Assembly (NCBI GenBank): GCA_964412235.1
Contig: CAYPNT010000071.1
Location: 1 to 15,407, forward strand
Reading direction: 5' to 3'
Source: JAYZQT01 sp964412235
GTDB taxonomy: Bacteria; Pseudomonadota; Alphaproteobacteria; MPNO01; UBA830
Length of the DNA stretch: 15,407 nucleotides
In this document: positions 12,592-15,407 of the stretch, in pieces
Layout: every line of letters starts with the position of its first letter
Numbering within the stretch: the stretch's first letter is position 1
Translations under genes and position numbers: made by a program
The notes under the pieces: generated by a model
Told to the model about the DNA's origin: nothing
The model's database searches: none
The model's input: only the letters and a program-made list of their open reading frames with translations

Positions 12592-13326
12592 ATGCAAACC
12601 GACGGTGATCGTATCGTCCGTGAGAAAGCGCTGACACTTTCCCGCGGCCTCGCCGCTTACTGGGAGCGAACGTTGGGTGACAACCTCCTCGGGTATTATT
12701 TGCTTGGAAGTCTTGCTCATGGCGGTTTCAATCGACGCTATAGTGATGTCGATATTGGATTGATCTCCCAAGTACCGTTGAAGGACAAAGACCTGGAGGC
12801 GATGCGGAGTACCGCACTATCGTTGTCGCCGGACTTGGCAACCAGAGTTTCTCTGTTTTGGACTGACCGAACCTTTGCTATTGGGAGGTTCCCTCTTTTG
12901 GATCGGCTCGATTATCTCGACCATTCTATTGCGTTGTTTGAAAGGGAAATAGTCCGTCCCGATCGACCGACGTTGGAAAATGTTCGGAGCTATCTGAGCG
13001 GGGGACCATTTGAAAACTGGTCACGGACCGCAAAAAAGTTTGTTGCGCGCGAAACACTGGAGCCAGGAGATCACAAACCCTTTCTCCGGGCTTTCCTTTA
13101 CGCCCCGCGTTTCTTTTATAGCTGGACCACGGGGAGGATGGGGTCTAATGACGATGCGATGGAGCTCTTGCGGGCTCAAGTCCCCGACGGACTTAACGTA
13201 GAGTTGTTAGAGCGTGCTTTTCAAATTCGCCTCGACGCCGCCAATCCAGACCCGCTATTTAAAGACCGGAAGTCATTGCTAGGCCTTGTCGAGAGCTGTG
13301 GTCGAATGTTTGGAAATAATCCTTAG
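12592..13326 (+). CDS. Nucleotidyltransferase-domain protein (AadA/MNT-like)
   Basis: A 244-residue protein with the polymerase-beta-type nucleotidyltransferase signature LLGSLAHGGFNRRYSDVDIG at 37-56: G39-S40 and, 12 residues later, D52-x-D54, which bind the metal-nucleotide. A third acidic residue is expected near the next strands but cannot be assigned with certainty. The C-terminal part is helical, as in aminoglycoside adenylyltransferases, but I do not recognise a resistance family. Unlike minimal MNT toxins/antitoxins (about 100-150 residues), it has a large C-terminal domain. No HEPN partner is adjacent. The ATG at 12592 has no clear ribosome site. Its neighbours are the MORN gene (95 bases upstream) and a TRAP transporter, which give no hint of its target. 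Confidence 0.75.
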   Translation: MQTDGDRIVREKALTLSRGLAAYWERTLGDNLLGYYLLGSLAHGGFNRRYSDVDIGLISQVPLKDKDLEAMRSTALSLSPDLATRVSLFWTDRTFAIGRFPLLDRLDYLDHSIALFEREIVRPDRPTLENVRSYLSGGPFENWSRTAKKFVARETLEPGDHKPFLRAFLYAPRFFYSWTTGRMGSNDDAMELLRAQVPDGLNVELLERAFQIRLDAANPDPLFKDRKSLLGLVESCGRMFGNNP

Positions 13327-13540
13327 GATCAACTAGTTTTTACATGAAGCTATAAAATATACGGTAACAATATTTGTCGACGGGCCATTTGTAAGGCAAA
13401 CTATATACCTGCTAGAGAAGACGTTAGTTACTTTATTTGTGTTCTAATTTGAAACCAGTGCGTGATGGATGATTGTGGTGAGTATAAGAATGGGTGCAAT
13501 TTACCGACACAATAATGGTAATGAATAGAGGAGACAGAAG

Positions 13541-14545
13541 ATGAACTACTTATTCAAACTTAGCGTTATCGCAATTTGTCTCATTGTCGCCGCGCCGGCA
13601 GTGGCCCAAAAGGTGGTCAATTTTGCGGTTCCCAGTCCCCCGCGGGCGAAGATTGTTCAAAAATTCTTTATCCCCTGGGCCAATAAAGTCACAGCGGATT
13701 CGGCTGGCGCGATCAAGGTAGAACCTAAAACGGGCCGTACACTTGCGTCGCCGTTTAATGTTTACGATCGAGTGAAGGCGGACGTCGCGCAGATCGGGTG
13801 GGGTATGCAGATGTTTATGAGGCGGTTTCCTCGATCCACGGTAGCATTGTTACCTTTTGAAGCCACTACGGCCGAAGAGGCGACCATTGCGCTGTGGAAC
13901 CTTTACGAGAAGGGTGTCACGACCATGGAATATTCCGAAGTTAAGTTGTTGGCACTTATTGTTATGCCGCCAACGAGTATTCATACAAAAAGTACACCTA
14001 TTAAATCCCTAGACGCATTGAAGGGGATGAAAATAGCGGCCGCTACCCGAACACAAGCTGGCGTCGTGAGCCGTCTGGGTGGTGCTCCAATTTCCCTTCC
14101 CCTTCCGGCAATGTATCAAGGCCTAAACCGGGGGATGATTGACGGCGTCATTATGGTGTGGACCGCTTTTATGCCGTTTAAGTTATTTGAGGTGACCAAG
14201 CATCACTACGACGTGCCATTTGGGGCGACGACGGGGATGGTCTTTATGACGAAAAAGGGCTACGGCAGTCTCCCCGCGGCGGGAAAGCGCGCTGTTGACG
14301 CTAATTCAGGCATAAAGTTAAGTCAAAGGTTTGGTAAATTTATGGACGGGCTTAATCGTGGTAGCCGGATTGCTATCGGGCGTATGCCAGGGCACACTTT
14401 TGAAAAGATGCCGCCCGCGGAGGTGGCCAAATGGCGGCTCAATATGCAGGGTGTCGTCGAGAAATGGAAAAAGGAAACCGTTGATGGTGCTGCAGTCCTA
14501 AAAGCATATCGCGCAGAGTTGGCAGCCATAAGGGGTAAAAAGTAG
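13541..14545 (+). CDS. TRAP transporter substrate-binding protein (DctP-type)
   Basis: Periplasmic solute-binding protein of 334 residues for a sodium-coupled TRAP transporter. A signal peptide ends at about A22 (APAVA-Q). The mature chain starts with KVVNFAVPSPPRAKIVQKFFIPWANKV and has the family order: VKADVAQIGWGMQMF at about 79-93, LKGMKIAAATRTQAGVVSRLGGAPISLPLPAMYQGLNRGMIDGVIMVW in the middle (the conserved ligand-binding region), and a long C-terminal helix. GAGGAG at 13528-13533 places the ATG well. The fused permease follows after 26 bases. DctP proteins bind mostly carboxylic acids; the exact ligand is unknown. The gene follows a 214-base gap in which I found no convincing promoter. 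Confidence 0.9.
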   Translation: MNYLFKLSVIAICLIVAAPAVAQKVVNFAVPSPPRAKIVQKFFIPWANKVTADSAGAIKVEPKTGRTLASPFNVYDRVKADVAQIGWGMQMFMRRFPRSTVALLPFEATTAEEATIALWNLYEKGVTTMEYSEVKLLALIVMPPTSIHTKSTPIKSLDALKGMKIAAATRTQAGVVSRLGGAPISLPLPAMYQGLNRGMIDGVIMVWTAFMPFKLFEVTKHHYDVPFGATTGMVFMTKKGYGSLPAAGKRAVDANSGIKLSQRFGKFMDGLNRGSRIAIGRMPGHTFEKMPPAEVAKWRLNMQGVVEKWKKETVDGAAVLKAYRAELAAIRGKK

Positions 14546-14571
14546 CGAATTAAAAACAGCCGGTCGGGCGT

Positions 14572-15407
14572 ATGGAAAACATTGTCACTACTCTCGACCG
14601 CTGGGGTATCGCGTTAACACGGCGTATTGCCTTTGGTGGTGTGCTGGCAATGCTCTTGATCGCGATGGTAACAATAGCCGACGTGTTGCTTCGGACTATT
14701 GCCAATGCGCCAATTGTCGCGATGAACGAAATAACCGAGGTATTCTTCGCGGTCGCGATCGCGGCCTGTTTCCCGGTAGGTCTTACCCAACGTATCCATG
14801 TGACCGTTGACCTCCTCGCGACACGATACGGTCCGCGCCTTACTGCGTGGCTGAGGGTTGTCGGTGCACTTCTTTTGTTATGGTTATTTGCGCTGATTGC
14901 GTGGCGTTTGGGCGACATCGCTGCCAATCTTACCGAAACGAGTGAGACGACAATCATTTTGCAAATTCCGACGTGGCCGTTTATTTGGCTGGTCGCAGGG
15001 TTCGCTGGGCTTGGAGCAATTTTTCAATTCATAGTGCTTGGTGTGGAAGCTATAAATGCACTTAGGGTAGGAGAGAGCGCGACAAACACGCCACGTGACA
15101 TCAACCGGCCCTTGATGCTGATATTGTTGGCCGCATTCGTAGGCTCATTAGGCATATTGTGGGTCTTTCCAGAGTTTGTCTCTTGGATCGCGGTTGCCGC
15201 AAAAGCATCCCCGTCCGTCGTGGCATTTGTAATTTTTGGTTTGGTTTGGGTTCTGCTCCTTTTGATTATTCCCATCGCAGCGTCAGTGGGCTTGCTGGGG
15301 ATCATTGGCATTGCGGTCTTATTAGGTCCGGGCCAATCCATGAGTGTTTTTGGAACGGGGACCCACGAGTTTATAACGAATAGTCAAATTTCGGTGTTGC
15401 CGTTATT
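14572..15407 (+). CDS. Fused TRAP transporter permease DctQM (cut by right edge)
   Basis: Inner-membrane TRAP permease, N-terminal 278 residues in the window, frame open to the end. Residues 1-165 are a DctQ-type small subunit: membrane segments near 21-41, 57-75, 96-116 and 136-158, with RIHVTVDLL at 74-82 matching the family's H-VDLL signature. A linker and another segment (180-200) lead into the start of a DctM-type large subunit: the hydrophobic run at 216-255, with PIAASVGLLGIIGIAVLLG, and TNSQISVLPL at 269-278, the usual DctM beginning before PLF-LMG. There is no stop or new start between the parts, so they are one fused chain. An in-frame TAA close upstream leaves ATG 14572 as the start. 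It shares a transcript with the binding protein. Confidence 0.88.
   Translation, partial: MENIVTTLDRWGIALTRRIAFGGVLAMLLIAMVTIADVLLRTIANAPIVAMNEITEVFFAVAIAACFPVGLTQRIHVTVDLLATRYGPRLTAWLRVVGALLLLWLFALIAWRLGDIAANLTETSETTIILQIPTWPFIWLVAGFAGLGAIFQFIVLGVEAINALRVGESATNTPRDINRPLMLILLAAFVGSLGILWVFPEFVSWIAVAAKASPSVVAFVIFGLVWVLLLLIIPIAASVGLLGIIGIAVLLGPGQSMSVFGTGTHEFITNSQISVLPL

Noticed and set aside
12035..12771. Long minus-strand open frames (200 and 176 residues) opposite the MORN and nucleotidyltransferase genes
   Set aside because: They arise from the repetitive MORN coding sequence read backwards, have Ser/Phe/Pro-rich low-complexity products and no family signature.

Overview
The window looks like part of an alphaproteobacterial chromosome, probably from a Rhodospirillales-like or other uncultured lineage. 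This is an inference from the gene families (4,5-dihydroxyphthalate-decarboxylase-like protein, CoxL-like molybdoenzyme, Gfo/Idh/MocA dehydrogenase, fused TRAP permease, tRNA-Ser-targeted integrase), not from any marker gene. There are 13 protein-coding genes, two of them cut by the window edges. I see no rRNA, complete tRNA, CRISPR array or insertion sequence.

Left edge (1-540): the N-terminal part of a tyrosine-recombinase integrase on the minus strand, with its own promoter and a 12-bp-period direct repeat at the predicted transcription start. A 15-base copy of a tRNA-Ser 3' end (524-538) follows. Together these look like the attR end of an integrative element that extends to the left. Everything right of about 540 would then be the native flank of that element.

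Region 578-4140: a class A FAD monooxygenase (minus) diverges from a cupin protein and a short-chain dehydrogenase (SDR) homologue (plus). The SDR homologue has lost Asn, Tyr and Lys of the catalytic tetrad and two nucleotide-binding glycines.

Region 4375-11781: visibly more GC-rich at third codon positions. It holds a canonical SDR and, convergent with it, a minus-strand pair: a 4,5-dihydroxyphthalate-decarboxylase-like protein followed by a CoxL/xanthine-dehydrogenase-type molybdopterin subunit. Divergent from that pair is a plus-strand operon with overlapping genes: Rieske oxygenase alpha and beta subunits and a Gfo/Idh/MocA dehydrogenase. The combination of ring dioxygenase, dihydrodiol dehydrogenase and decarboxylase copies the logic of 4,5-phthalate catabolism (Pht3/Pht4/Pht5). 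The oxygenase here is of the two-subunit type, and a molybdenum hydroxylase is added. No ferredoxin, reductase, small or medium molybdoenzyme subunit, or transcriptional regulator is present, so these must be encoded elsewhere if the system works.

Region 11882-13326: a secreted MORN-repeat protein with a recent-looking 84-bp internal duplication, then an AadA-like nucleotidyltransferase-domain protein. Region 13541-15407: a TRAP transporter substrate-binding protein and a fused DctQM permease cut by the right edge. This transporter might import the acid that the neighbouring catabolic genes process, but that rests on proximity only. All intergenic gaps are under 300 bases; those at 3130-3285, 11782-11881 and 13327-13540 hold nothing I could identify beyond ribosome binding sites.
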